Source: Spirochaetaceae bacterium
GTDB taxonomy: Bacteria > Spirochaetota > Spirochaetia > Treponematales > Breznakiellaceae
Assembly: GCA_031290205.1 (NCBI GenBank)
Contig: JAITNZ010000040.1
Span: 1 to 18,790 of the forward strand
Reading direction: 5' to 3'
DNA length: 18,790 nucleotides
Each line of letters starts with the position of its first letter. Positions within the stretch are counted from its first letter, which is position 1. A model generated the notes under the pieces. It made no database searches, was not told the origin of the DNA, and was given only the letters and a program-made list of their open reading frames with translations. Below are positions 1 to 7,818 of this stretch, one piece after another. Position numbers and translations under genes: made by a program.

Positions 1-24
1 GTAATTGCTGGTGAGTCCCCTCAG

Positions 25-242
25 GGTGCAATTTATTTTTCTGGGTAAATTCTAAAGTGATACCTAAATTGCTAACGGGGGGTCTGGGGGGGCACCTCGC
101 CCCCCCAGCGGGGCGTTGCGGGGCGGCGCCCCGCAGAGGGGGTAGCGACGCACTTTTGCGGCGCGTAGGGGGAGACGTCCCCCGCCACGTCTGGCTTTCT
201 ACCCTAGTGCCGGCTGATTTACCCAGAATTTGGAAGTGCACC
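25..242. repeat. MITE-like element, complete copy (family A)
   Basis: A 218-bp non-coding element bounded by 26-bp imperfect terminal inverted repeats. The left end (25-50) reads GGTGCA, 9 nt, TCTGGGTAAAT. The right end (217-242) is its reverse complement in both conserved blocks, with the same 9-nt spacing. The interior is very GC-rich and palindromic: runs of G and C around a CACCTCG core at 85-108, then GCGGGGCG/CGCCCCGC-type arms at 109-134. An 8-bp direct repeat GTCCCCTC lies at 15-22 and 243-250, a possible target-site duplication, although two extra bases (23-24) separate the left copy from the terminus. A second left half lies at 18568-18682 and a second right end at 10041-10066. No transposase is seen, so movement in trans is inference. 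Confidence 0.7.
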
Positions 243-258
243 GTCCCCTCCCGTCTAC

Positions 259-287
259 TTGACATATTCTGTTTTAGGTATTACCAT
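259..287 (+). promoter_or_regulatory. candidate sigma-70 promoter for the first propeller lipoprotein
   Basis: TTGACA (259-264) is a perfect -35. With a 17-nt spacer it is followed by TACCAT (282-287), a 4/6 match to the -10. It lies just outside the right end of the repeat at 25-242 and would give a leader of about 175 nt before the ATG at 469. The weak -10 keeps confidence moderate. Confidence 0.4.
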
Positions 288-468
288 AAATCATGGTTCG
301 GAATAAGTGCGATAAAAACAGTGAGTTTTTCGCGTATTTCACGCCTTTAGCGGCACTCCCGCCGCTTTTCCGTGCTAAAACTCCGCTCTCTAGGCGGCGC
401 CTTAGACGCTTTCGGCTTCCCGTTCGATAAGGGAACGGGGCGCATAACTTGATAAAAGGAGAAATGGT
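288..468 (+). promoter_or_regulatory. hairpin-rich 5' leader with ribosome binding site
   Basis: This gene-free stretch contains AGCGGC/GCCGCT (349-354 and 361-366, loop of 6) and CCCGTTC/GAACGGG (419-425 and 433-439, loop of 7). The Shine-Dalgarno AGGAG (457-461) lies 7 nt before the ATG at 469. The last hairpin sits about 18 nt upstream of the Shine-Dalgarno, so it could influence translation. I recognise no known riboswitch. Confidence 0.3.
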
Positions 469-2361
469 ATGAAAAAAATGAAAAATTTGAAAAAAACAAT
501 GGCGGTATTAACCGTATTGGCGGCTTTCGTGACGGTGTTTGCGCTGGGGCTTGGCTCCTGCAATGCGATTGCGGATACATCGGGGCTGAATCTGCCCCTC
601 GACACAGTGTGGCTCAATTTGGAGGCGTCCAAGGCGGAACTCGTCGGCGGGGTGAGGACGGCTACGTTGACGCTCGACTTCGACAGGGAGATTGCCGGCT
701 TGACGGACGATCTGAAAGAGGACGCCTTAAACAAGCTCTTCGCGTTTAGGGATGCGGATGCGGATTCCCCGTCTGATGCGGCAAAAATCAAGGTGACCCA
801 AGTGAAAAAAACCATTGGACTGATAGGGGCTTACACGCTTACGGTCGGCAATGTTCCCGAATCTACCGAGGAAATGGTGCTGGTCAAAATCATCAAGACA
901 GGCATTACGCCTACTACCCGTCCATGGTTTCTTGATGGGAAGGCGGGACCGCCCGCCACGCAAGGGGCAACGGCGGTAACAGGGAGCGAAGACGAATCTT
1001 GTTTTTACGCTGTCGCGAAGGACGCGGACGGCAATACCTACGCAGTGGGCTACCAGAGAGAAGCTGAGGAATTTACCTACGGCGCCGGTGTCAGCGTGCA
1101 GGGAGGACTCGTAGGGACTACTGGCGCGGTAATCGTAAAATACGACAAAACGGGTGTCGCGAAGTGGGCAAGGGTGGTTCAGACTTCGGGCTTAGAAGGG
1201 GGATCGACCCCACAGGGTCGTTCGGTCTTTGACGGTGTCGCGGTGGACGGGGCAGGCGGCATTTATGTGGTGGGGCGCCAGACCGAGTACGGAGTGTATA
1301 CCTATGGACCCGGCGTAAGCTTAACGAACAGCAGCTCGATGAATGCGGTGATAGCGAAATACGACGGCACCGGCGCCGCGAAATGGGCAAAGGCTATCAC
1401 CTCCGAACAACATTCGAGATTTGCTGGTGTCGCGGCGGATGGGAAAGGCAATGTCTATGCGGTAGGGTATCAGCTCGGGGACACAGTGAATGATTACGGC
1501 GATGGTAAAACCGCACAGGGCGGCAGTTCTTCTAACAATGCGGTTATAGTGCAATTCAACAGCAATTACGGAACCGTGAACTGGGCGCGTTCGGTGAAGG
1601 GCATAGACCAAAGTTCGGAATTTAGCGCTGTCGCGGCGGACGATTCTGGCAATGCCTATGCGGTGGGGACCCAGAGCGGCGCCGGAAAGTTTGTTTACGA
1701 CGGCGGCGGAAGCGTAACGGGAGCCAGCGACAACAATGCGGTGATAGTAAAATACGGCAGCACCGGATCCGTGCAATGGGCGCAGGCGGCAAGCGGCGGT
1801 GATGCGGAATTTGCTGGTGTTGCGCTGGACGGACAGGACGGAATCTACGTATCAGGATATCAGCAGGGTACAGGAGCGTTTACTTACGGCACTAACGCAA
1901 AAAGCGCAACGGGAGGCGCCATGATGAATGCGGTACTCGTGAAATATACAGCCGCCGGAACCGTGCAATGGGCGACGGCTGCCCAAGGCGCCGCCATGTC
2001 GATGTTTTCCGGCGTTGCGGCGGACGGGATCGGCAATGTCTACGCTGTAGGGGTCCAGGGCGGCAACGAAGCGTGTGATTACACCGGCGCAAGCGCAACG
2101 GGCGAAGCCTCAAGCTATAGCGCCTGTGTAGTGCAATACGACAGCGGTACCGGAGCAGCTCTGTGGGCGCAGTCGGTAAGCGGCGCCAACGACGCTTCAT
2201 GGTTTTACGGTGTCGCGGCGGACGGGCGAGGCAACATCACCACCGTGGGGAGCCAGAACGGCGACGAAGTGTTCGACTACGGCAACGGTATTACCACACA
2301 GGGAAGCTGCGGCAACGGCGGCGAAAAAAGCCTTAACGCGGTCATCGTGTGGTATAAGTAG
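469..2361 (+). CDS. lipoprotein with seven SBBP-type beta-propeller repeats
   Basis: Predicted exported lipoprotein of 630 residues. The N-terminus is basic (MKKMKNLKK), followed by a hydrophobic segment and a permissive lipobox LGSC with the lipidated Cys at 31. Residues about 44-160 form a module (DTVWLNL ... GITPTTRPWFLDGK) shared with the lipoprotein at 12367-14538. From about residue 178 to the end there are seven consecutive repeats of 55-75 residues with consensus F.GVAADG.GNVYAVG.Q......YG....ATG....NAVIVKY...G...WA. This matches the SBBP (seven-bladed beta-propeller) repeat pattern, and seven copies would close one propeller. Such proteins are usually surface or periplasmic; the ligand is unknown. 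The start is supported by AGGAG 7 nt upstream. It is probably monocistronic, since only a gene remnant lies downstream. The lipoprotein and repeat calls are strong; the role is unknown. Confidence 0.85.
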   Translation: MKKMKNLKKTMAVLTVLAAFVTVFALGLGSCNAIADTSGLNLPLDTVWLNLEASKAELVGGVRTATLTLDFDREIAGLTDDLKEDALNKLFAFRDADADSPSDAAKIKVTQVKKTIGLIGAYTLTVGNVPESTEEMVLVKIIKTGITPTTRPWFLDGKAGPPATQGATAVTGSEDESCFYAVAKDADGNTYAVGYQREAEEFTYGAGVSVQGGLVGTTGAVIVKYDKTGVAKWARVVQTSGLEGGSTPQGRSVFDGVAVDGAGGIYVVGRQTEYGVYTYGPGVSLTNSSSMNAVIAKYDGTGAAKWAKAITSEQHSRFAGVAADGKGNVYAVGYQLGDTVNDYGDGKTAQGGSSSNNAVIVQFNSNYGTVNWARSVKGIDQSSEFSAVAADDSGNAYAVGTQSGAGKFVYDGGGSVTGASDNNAVIVKYGSTGSVQWAQAASGGDAEFAGVALDGQDGIYVSGYQQGTGAFTYGTNAKSATGGAMMNAVLVKYTAAGTVQWATAAQGAAMSMFSGVAADGIGNVYAVGVQGGNEACDYTGASATGEASSYSACVVQYDSGTGAALWAQSVSGANDASWFYGVAADGRGNITTVGSQNGDEVFDYGNGITTQGSCGNGGEKSLNAVIVWYK

Positions 2362-2475
2362 ATTAAGTTAATTCTCGCAACTTAGTCAACAACGCCCTTT
2401 TCTGAGCGAAGGCAAAGCGGAAACCGCCTGCGGCGGGGTATTAACTTTATCCCCCTCCTCGTCTACACTCAAACC

Positions 2476-2716
2476 GTGTTAGACTTTTTGGAGGGCGCAA
2501 GCCCTGTGTTCTGGTTTGCCGCTATTTTCGGCTCAGTGTTCTTCCTGCTCCGCGTGACGCTGCTGATATTCGGCGGCTTCGGCGCGGATGCCGACGGAAG
2601 CGGCGAGACGGGGCATGGTGGTGGCGATGCGCATGAGGGCACGCCTGCGAGCGATGCCGCATTCAAGCTCCTCGCTCAATTCGACAATCGGCTTCATCGC
2701 GATGTTCGGCTGGTAG
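2476..2716 (+). pseudogene. frameshifted remnant of a small membrane protein gene
   Basis: From a GTG at 2476 the frame encodes LDFLEGASPVFWFAAIFGSV, a transmembrane segment (FGSVFFLLRVTLLIFGGFG), a Gly/Asp-rich loop and SDAAFKLL. After 2673 this frame turns into unlike sequence (AQFDNRLHRD), while another forward frame from 2675 reads LNSTIGFIAMFGW before TAG at 2714-2716. Joining the two gives FKLL.LNSTIGFIAMFGW, which resembles from memory a family of small NfeD/OB-fold-like membrane proteins with FKLLSL...FF.MFGW at this point. A 2-base deletion or 1-base insertion near 2674 would explain the break. The C-terminal half is missing and no convincing Shine-Dalgarno or promoter was found. The original open frame nominally continues to 2814. 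Confidence 0.6.
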
Positions 2717-2810
2717 GGTGCCTAAACAAGCGCGCCAATAGTATTTTTCTTAGAAAATCGCCGCACACTCAGGTAACGTCGCATTCAGTCAAAGCGCGGC
2801 AGGCGCTGGG

Positions 2811-3584
2811 TTAAGCCTCGTAGAGTTCGTAGAGAAACAATGTTGCCGCCTGCGCGACGTTGAGGCTTTCGATGTTGCCTGTGCCCGGAATGCGGAGTAT
2901 CGCGTGACAGTGTTCCTTCACTTCGTCCGGCAAGCCCAGCTCCTCGTTGCCGACGACTAACGCTATGCCGGGGCGCGCGCCTTTTTTTTGGGCAGCCGCT
3001 TCCACGATGGACGCCATGTTTTTTAAGCGCTGGCGGGCGCGGTGGTCGGCGCCGAGGGTCAGCAGCACCTTTGAGGCGTCGCGCAAAAAAAGTTCGGTCT
3101 TTCGCACCGAGCGCACCGTCACATATTCCATGCCCCCTTCGGCAACACGGTAGGCGCCCGTCGAAAGCCGCGCGTCCTCATCAAGCTCGGAGATTATCAA
3201 AAAATGAATATCGAAAAACGCAGCCGAACGGACAATCGCACCGAGGTTCATATCGTTCCCAACACTGTGCAGCACGATACCGCGTTTCCCCTGCTCCGCC
3301 CAGAGCGCTAGGTCTTCGCGCGAAAGCGGAATCACTTCAGGTTCAACAATCATCGCGACAATACCCTGATGATGTACCGTTTTACAAATCCGCTCCAGTT
3401 CTTCGTCTGCGCATATCTTGTAAGGACGTTTGCGTTCCGCAAGCTGTTTGCAGAGCGGGGCGAATTCCTGCATCCGTTCCTCACGTAAAAAAAGCCGGTT
3501 TATCGTTTCCGGATGAACCTCCGTTAGTGCGCGCACTGTTTTGAGCGAGCAGACGGCAAGCTCATTCACTAATCTATTGAACAT
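2811..3584 (-). CDS. SpoU/TrmH-family RNA 2'-O-ribose methyltransferase
   Basis: A 257-residue SPOUT-class enzyme expected to methylate a ribose 2'-OH in rRNA or tRNA using S-adenosylmethionine bound in a trefoil knot. The three family motifs are visible: motif 1 N-L-G-A-I-V-R-S at 113-120, motif 2 VVGNEELGLP at 210-219, and motif 3 IPGTGNIESLNVAQAA at 232-247. Residues 1-95 look like the N-terminal substrate-binding domain common in this family (L30e-like), including AVCSLKTVRAL at the start. The length is typical. AAGGGA lies about 6 nt upstream of the ATG. It begins 10 bp after the DUF2442 stop, so the two are probably co-transcribed. The motifs do not tell which RNA is the target (RlmB-, TrmH- or TsnR-like), so no symbol is given. 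Confidence 0.9.
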   Translation of the reverse strand: MFNRLVNELAVCSLKTVRALTEVHPETINRLFLREERMQEFAPLCKQLAERKRPYKICADEELERICKTVHHQGIVAMIVEPEVIPLSREDLALWAEQGKRGIVLHSVGNDMNLGAIVRSAAFFDIHFLIISELDEDARLSTGAYRVAEGGMEYVTVRSVRKTELFLRDASKVLLTLGADHRARQRLKNMASIVEAAAQKKGARPGIALVVGNEELGLPDEVKEHCHAILRIPGTGNIESLNVAQAATLFLYELYEA

Positions 3585-3594
3585 ATCGTCCCTT

Positions 3595-3864
3595 CTATCG
3601 TTCTAGGTTTACGCCGTTTTTTTGCACATTTACTTGTTCATACAAGTATTCGGGAGCAAAGTCAACTCCATTGTCCCAACATAAGGTATACCGTTCAATT
3701 TTAATTTTATTGAACTTATTTTTATCAATAAGCTCTCTTATTATTTCCCGATGATCTGTAGTGATTTTTTTCTTAAAGTCAATAATCCCACTAAGTCCAT
3801 CATTAAATTCGATATAGATCCTATAATCCTCTCGTAATTCTGCTTTAATCACATGAGTCAACAT
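3595..3864 (-). CDS. DUF2442 family protein
   Basis: An 89-residue protein matching the DUF2442 pattern: an N-terminal beta hairpin (YRIYIEFNDGLSGIIDF, residues 14-30) and a C-terminal LCWDNGVDFAPEYLYEQ (residues 61-77), the usual W.(n)G.D.aPe.LY signature. The biochemical function is unknown. Its Shine-Dalgarno AGGAGGC starts on the last base of the stop codon of the upstream DUF4160 gene, leaving 9 bp between the two genes, so they are almost certainly co-translated. The AT-rich codon choice differs from the GC-richer flanking genes, which may point to recent acquisition of the pair. Confidence 0.85.
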   Translation of the reverse strand: MLTHVIKAELREDYRIYIEFNDGLSGIIDFKKKITTDHREIIRELIDKNKFNKIKIERYTLCWDNGVDFAPEYLYEQVNVQKNGVNLER

Positions 3865-3873
3865 ATTGCCTCC

Positions 3874-4134
3874 TTATGCTAAAGGTTCAATCTTAATAAA
3901 TTTACCGTCTTTTTGGATCATGTTCCAATTCTCCAGCAATTCTATTTTATGTAAACTAGCCCATTCCATAGCTAATCCTAATACACGCGATGGGAGACTA
4001 CCCTTTAATACCGTCAAATCATTAATTGCAATTAATGCCTCGTCTTCATTATACTGCACATGAAAGTGCGGCGGATTTTGATAATCAAAATAGATGGATA
4101 CGACCATCCCTAAAAAACGGCTTAGCACAGGCAC
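3874..4134 (-). CDS. DUF4160 family protein
   Basis: An 86-residue protein with the DUF4160 hallmarks: the MP.LSRF.GM...IYFDYQNPPHFHV N-terminus (NPPHFHV at residues 20-26) and the central VLKGSLP and AMEWASLH segments. The start is a GTG at 4134; an overlapping ATG two bases upstream is out of frame. No Shine-Dalgarno is obvious, and a candidate promoter (4141-4170) would make the transcript nearly leaderless. DUF4160 and DUF2442 genes are often neighbours, and a toxin-antitoxin-like role has been discussed for such pairs, but nothing here proves it. Composition is AT-rich like its partner. Confidence 0.85.
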   Translation of the reverse strand: MPVLSRFLGMVVSIYFDYQNPPHFHVQYNEDEALIAINDLTVLKGSLPSRVLGLAMEWASLHKIELLENWNMIQKDGKFIKIEPLA

Positions 4135-4140
4135 ATTTTT

Positions 4141-4170
4141 ATATTAGTATAATCTATGCCCTTTAGTCAA
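4141..4170 (-). promoter_or_regulatory. weak candidate promoter for DUF4160-DUF2442-methylase
   Basis: On the minus strand TTGACT (4170-4165) is 5/6 to the -35. An 18-nt spacer leads to TAATAT (4146-4141), 4/6 to the -10, only about 7 nt before the GTG start. A better-looking TATACT (4151-4146) has a spacer of only 13 nt. The alternative is read-through from mfd, which ends 99 bp upstream. Confidence 0.3.
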
Positions 4171-4233
4171 GCCCTCTTTTGCCTTTTTTTTGACAAAATT
4201 TTTCAGAAAATTTGCGCCTCAATGGTATGTCTA

Positions 4234-7200
4234 TTACTGTAAAGCGGCGAGTTTTTCGCGGATAAACTCGCTTTTTTCTTTTAAGCCGATATTTCCCGTT
4301 TGCAGAATGATAACATTCGGCGCGCTCGGGTCAAGCCGGACCCGTCCGCCGCTTTCCTTAACCATACGAAGCACATTATCGATTTTTATTTTTGCTACTT
4401 TTGTAAATTCAATGCGGACGACACCGCTTCGTTCTTTTAATGATGATACCGAAAGTTCGCGGCAAATAATTTTAATTTCGGCAAGCGATAAAAGCGACGC
4501 GGCGGAATCGGGCGGGGGACCGAAGCGTTCATATATTTCCGCATAGACACTTTCGAGTTCTTCTTTTACGCGCACAGATGCAATCTTTTTATATACTTCC
4601 ATTTTTTCCTGTGCGCCTGCGATGTAGGAATCGGGGATGAACCCTGAATACTCCAGCTCCAAAAGCGTTTCCACTTCGCTTTCATAATTTTCGTTTTGCA
4701 AGCTAAGTATCGCGTTATCAAGCAGGCGGAGGTACATATCAAACCCAACTGAATATATATCACCTGATTGTTCGCGTCCCAGCAGGTTGCCCGCCCCTCG
4801 AATCTCCATATCTTTCATCGCAATCTTAAAACCGGAACCGAGTTCGGTAAAATCAGAAACCGCCTGTAAACGTTTCATTGCAATTTCCGAAATCGCTTTA
4901 TCACGCGGATAGAAGAGATAGGCACACGCTACTTTTTCGCTGCGTCCGACCCGTCCGCGTAATTGATATAACTGCGATATGCCATACATATCCGCTCTAT
5001 CAATGATGATCGTGTTGACATTCGGTATGTCAATACCGTTTTCGATAATCGTCGTCGAAACAAGCACATGAAAGCCCCCGTGAATAAACCTGTGCATGAC
5101 ATCTTCAAGATCAGAACTGTCCATCTGTCCATGCGCCGTTTCAATCAACATTTCGGGCACAAGATGCTGAAGGCGAAACATCACGGCATTTAAGGTTTCA
5201 ATTTTATTATGCAAAAAGAAAACCTGCCCCCCCCGCGCCGCTTCCTGCCGTATCGCGCGGGCGATTTTTTCTTCATCATATTCATCTATCACCGTTTCTA
5301 TAGGATGCCTGTTCCTCGGCGGCGTTGTTAATAAACTCATATCGCGAATTTTTAAGAGGCTCATGTGCAGTGTGCGGGGAATAGGCGTCGCGGAAAGCGA
5401 TAAACAGTCGACATTATGCTTCATCTCTTTTAAGCGCTCTTTATCTTTCACCCCAAAACGTTGTTCTTCATCAATAACGAGTAGTCCCAAATCCTTAAAG
5501 GCTATATCTTTCTGTATAATCCTATGCGTGCCGATAACAATATCGATTTCGCCATTCTGCACGGCGGCAATTGTCTTGCGCGTCGTGCGAGCGTCGACAA
5601 AACGGGATAACATCGCGATGCGGACGGGAAAGCCGGAAAAACGCTCCTTAAATGTCTCGCAATGCTGTTCGACAAGGATCGTCGTGGGGGCAAGGAATGC
5701 GACCTGTTTCCCGCTCATTACCGCCTTAAAGCAGGCTCGCAGGGCAACTTCCGTCTTACCATAGCCGACATCGCCGCAGACAAGCCTATCCATAGGCTCA
5801 GGTTTTTCCATATCAGCTTTTATTTCTTCGACACAACGCAGTTGGTCTATCGTTTCGTCAAAAGGGAAGCTCGCTTCGAACATCGTCTGCCATTCGGTAT
5901 CTTTGGCACACGCAAAACCCCGCGCCGCTTTTCGTTTTGAATAGAGTTTTATTAAGCTGCCCGCTAATTCCTCCGCCGCTTTCTTTACCCGCTCCTTGCG
6001 GGCTTCCCAACTTTTAGAGCCAAGTTTATCAAGGCGCGGCGCGGCGCCTTCTTTACCAATATAACGCTGAACAAGATTCACCTGCTCAATCGGCACAAAT
6101 ACTGTTTCATCATCAGCATATTCAATTTTGATATAATCGCGTTCGTTCCCCAGGGCGCGTATACGTTCAATTCCCTTGAACAGCCCAATACCATAGTTGA
6201 TATGCACGACAAAATCGCCGGGGTTTAACTCAACAAAACTGTCGATAGCCGCACTCCGTGTGGTTTTTAACGAGCGCGGCGGACGGTAGCGCCGCCCGAA
6301 TATTTCCGCTTCCTGCACGATAAGTAATTTTATTTCGGGTAATCCAAAACCGGACGAAAGCGGTGCACAGATGATTTCTAATTCAGGTATATCTCCGCCA
6401 CAGGCAGTGCCTGAGGCACTTTCATCCTTGCCTTCGGTAAGAGAAGGGCGATATATGCTCTTGAGGTTTAGTATTTGTGCTATCCGTTCCGCCTGCACCT
6501 CTGATTCAGAGGCAACGATAATATGCCAGCCCTGCGCTATGAGGTTGGTAATCTCTTCTTTCATATAATTGATGTTACCGAAGAAAGTGCGCGGCGGGTC
6601 GCTGGAGATGCGAATCTTTTGGGGAGGAAGCGCGGCGCCCTCATCCTGCGAAATTATTTTTTTCCCTTTATCAAGATCCAAGTTGATAACGCCATTTTCA
6701 TGCTGAAGGCGGGGGTAGAAAGCGCCTGAGGCGCAGAATGATATGCTGTTTTTATGCCGCGTCGCTACTTCATTAAAATTTAAACAAATTCTATGCGGCG
6801 CGGGGATTTCAAAATCAGGATTATCGCGGATGCTCACGCGGTAGAGATTGGCATTCTCTCTTTCAAAAGTTTCGACGGCATTTTCTAAACGTTCACGTTC
6901 CCCAAAAATAATTGCACCCTCTGGCGGGAAATAATCAACTAACGAACATGGTTTTTCGAATGCAAGAGGGAAAAATAATTCCTCACCCGCGCAGGTTTTA
7001 CGGGTAATCAACTGTTCTATAATACGTTTTCCATCATTACGAAACTCCTGCATCCGTACGCAATTTTCACTCAGCATATCGATTCTATCATCAGTCCAGA
7101 TAAGTTCTTTTATCGGATGAATGCTAATTTCTTCAGTAAGTGCGGATTTCCCCGTGGAGATTTGAGATTCAGGATCGAATCTTTTTATCGATTCAACTTT

Positions 7201-7785
7201 ATTGAAATCAAGCAGAATCCGATATGCCCGCTCCTTCCCCCCTAAATAGAGATCAATCACTTCACCGCGTAATACAAATTCACCCGCCATCTGCACACGA
7301 GGAACCCGCGTCCACCCGAACGCGACTAATTTTTGGACCAGCGCCTCTGTATCAAGCGTCTGCCCTTTTTTTATTTTTAATGAAAGACTTCTTGTATACT
7401 CAGGGGGGGGGAGGGGGGAGAGGAACGCCCTCTCAGATGCAATGATGATGCGCTCGTGTGCCCCTGTGCAGAGCGCGCTGAGTATTCGTGAACGTCCCGC
7501 AAACACGGGGGAAAACGGCGGCGCAGGACGATAAGGGAGCGTTCCCCACCAAGGAAAAATTGCCGCCTCAATGCCAAACACCGATAAATCACCTGCAAAA
7601 TCGCCTGCCTCGCGTTCGGTAGGAACTACGACAAGGAGGGGGCTTTCTTTTGTTCGAGCGAGCAGGGCAACAAGCGCCGCGCTAAGAGACGCCTGTGAGC
7701 CTTCAATTTCAATCGGAAATATTGATTTATTATAGGTAGCAAGGACTGCCGCAACGCCGCTATCCGCGGCGATCTCATCTAACAT
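4234..7785 (-). CDS. mfd: transcription-repair coupling factor Mfd
   Basis: A 1183-residue DNA translocase that displaces stalled RNA polymerase and recruits UvrA. The UvrB-like N-terminal domain runs to about residue 340. A CarD-like RNA polymerase interacting domain (LNPGDFVVHINYGIGLFKG...) is at about 520-578. The superfamily 2 helicase core shows Walker A GDVGYGKTE 671-679, DEEQ box 772-775, SATPIPRTL 798-806 and QLRGRVGRS 941-949, followed by the C-terminal UvrA-masking domain. In-frame TAA directly precedes the ATG, so the start cannot be further upstream; the Shine-Dalgarno is weak. The gene follows the exported protein gene by 33 bp and is probably co-transcribed. It appears about 46 residues longer than E. 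coli Mfd ahead of the RNA polymerase interacting domain. Two segments there (351-370 and 453-465) carry dispersed-repeat sequence. A C9 tract also occurs at 7403-7411. Confidence 0.97.
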   Translation of the reverse strand: MLDEIAADSGVAAVLATYNKSIFPIEIEGSQASLSAALVALLARTKESPLLVVVPTEREAGDFAGDLSVFGIEAAIFPWWGTLPYRPAPPFSPVFAGRSRILSALCTGAHERIIIASERAFLSPLPPPEYTRSLSLKIKKGQTLDTEALVQKLVAFGWTRVPRVQMAGEFVLRGEVIDLYLGGKERAYRILLDFNKVESIKRFDPESQISTGKSALTEEISIHPIKELIWTDDRIDMLSENCVRMQEFRNDGKRIIEQLITRKTCAGEELFFPLAFEKPCSLVDYFPPEGAIIFGERERLENAVETFERENANLYRVSIRDNPDFEIPAPHRICLNFNEVATRHKNSISFCASGAFYPRLQHENGVINLDLDKGKKIISQDEGAALPPQKIRISSDPPRTFFGNINYMKEEITNLIAQGWHIIVASESEVQAERIAQILNLKSIYRPSLTEGKDESASGTACGGDIPELEIICAPLSSGFGLPEIKLLIVQEAEIFGRRYRPPRSLKTTRSAAIDSFVELNPGDFVVHINYGIGLFKGIERIRALGNERDYIKIEYADDETVFVPIEQVNLVQRYIGKEGAAPRLDKLGSKSWEARKERVKKAAEELAGSLIKLYSKRKAARGFACAKDTEWQTMFEASFPFDETIDQLRCVEEIKADMEKPEPMDRLVCGDVGYGKTEVALRACFKAVMSGKQVAFLAPTTILVEQHCETFKERFSGFPVRIAMLSRFVDARTTRKTIAAVQNGEIDIVIGTHRIIQKDIAFKDLGLLVIDEEQRFGVKDKERLKEMKHNVDCLSLSATPIPRTLHMSLLKIRDMSLLTTPPRNRHPIETVIDEYDEEKIARAIRQEAARGGQVFFLHNKIETLNAVMFRLQHLVPEMLIETAHGQMDSSDLEDVMHRFIHGGFHVLVSTTIIENGIDIPNVNTIIIDRADMYGISQLYQLRGRVGRSEKVACAYLFYPRDKAISEIAMKRLQAVSDFTELGSGFKIAMKDMEIRGAGNLLGREQSGDIYSVGFDMYLRLLDNAILSLQNENYESEVETLLELEYSGFIPDSYIAGAQEKMEVYKKIASVRVKEELESVYAEIYERFGPPPDSAASLLSLAEIKIICRELSVSSLKERSGVVRIEFTKVAKIKIDNVLRMVKESGGRVRLDPSAPNVIILQTGNIGLKEKSEFIREKLAALQ
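6391..6430. repeat. possible second palindromic repeat fragment inside mfd
   Basis: A perfect 15-bp palindrome with a single-base centre, AGTGCCT-G-AGGCACT, at 6406-6420. On one side it is flanked by TTCATCCTTGCCTTCGG, which resembles the flank of the GCGCCT-G-AGGCGC palindrome in the other mfd insert and in the intergenic copy near 18406-18445, but in the opposite orientation. It encodes the low-complexity stretch EGKDESASGTACGG (Mfd residues about 451-464), a loop-like segment. Homology to the other copies is suggestive only. Confidence 0.4.
6676..6735. repeat. in-frame dispersed palindromic repeat inside mfd
   Basis: Read on the mfd coding strand, this segment begins TGCGCCTCAGGCGC (palindrome at 6722-6734) and ends ATCAACTTGGA. 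Aligned by eye with the intergenic plus strand at 18406-18464, 51 of 59 positions agree without gaps. It encodes Mfd residues 351-370 (CASGAFYPRL...GVINLD), in the poorly conserved junction between the UvrB-like part and the next domain. The other copy lies in a non-coding inverted-repeat element, so insertion of a mobile palindromic element into mfd is the simplest reading. Confidence 0.7.
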
Positions 7786-7818
7786 TTAGAAATACGGCAG
7801 CATCTTATAATGGTAGCA

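Noticed and set aside
57..350. Open frame of 97 codons across the first repeat
   Set aside because: It runs through the GC-rich core and right end of the family A element and gives low-complexity Gly/Arg/Pro protein without a Shine-Dalgarno.
2424..2436. Terminator after the first lipoprotein gene
   Set aside because: CCGCC-TGC-GGCGG is a short stem with no following T-run and competes with an overlapping GCGG-AAA-CCGC hairpin.
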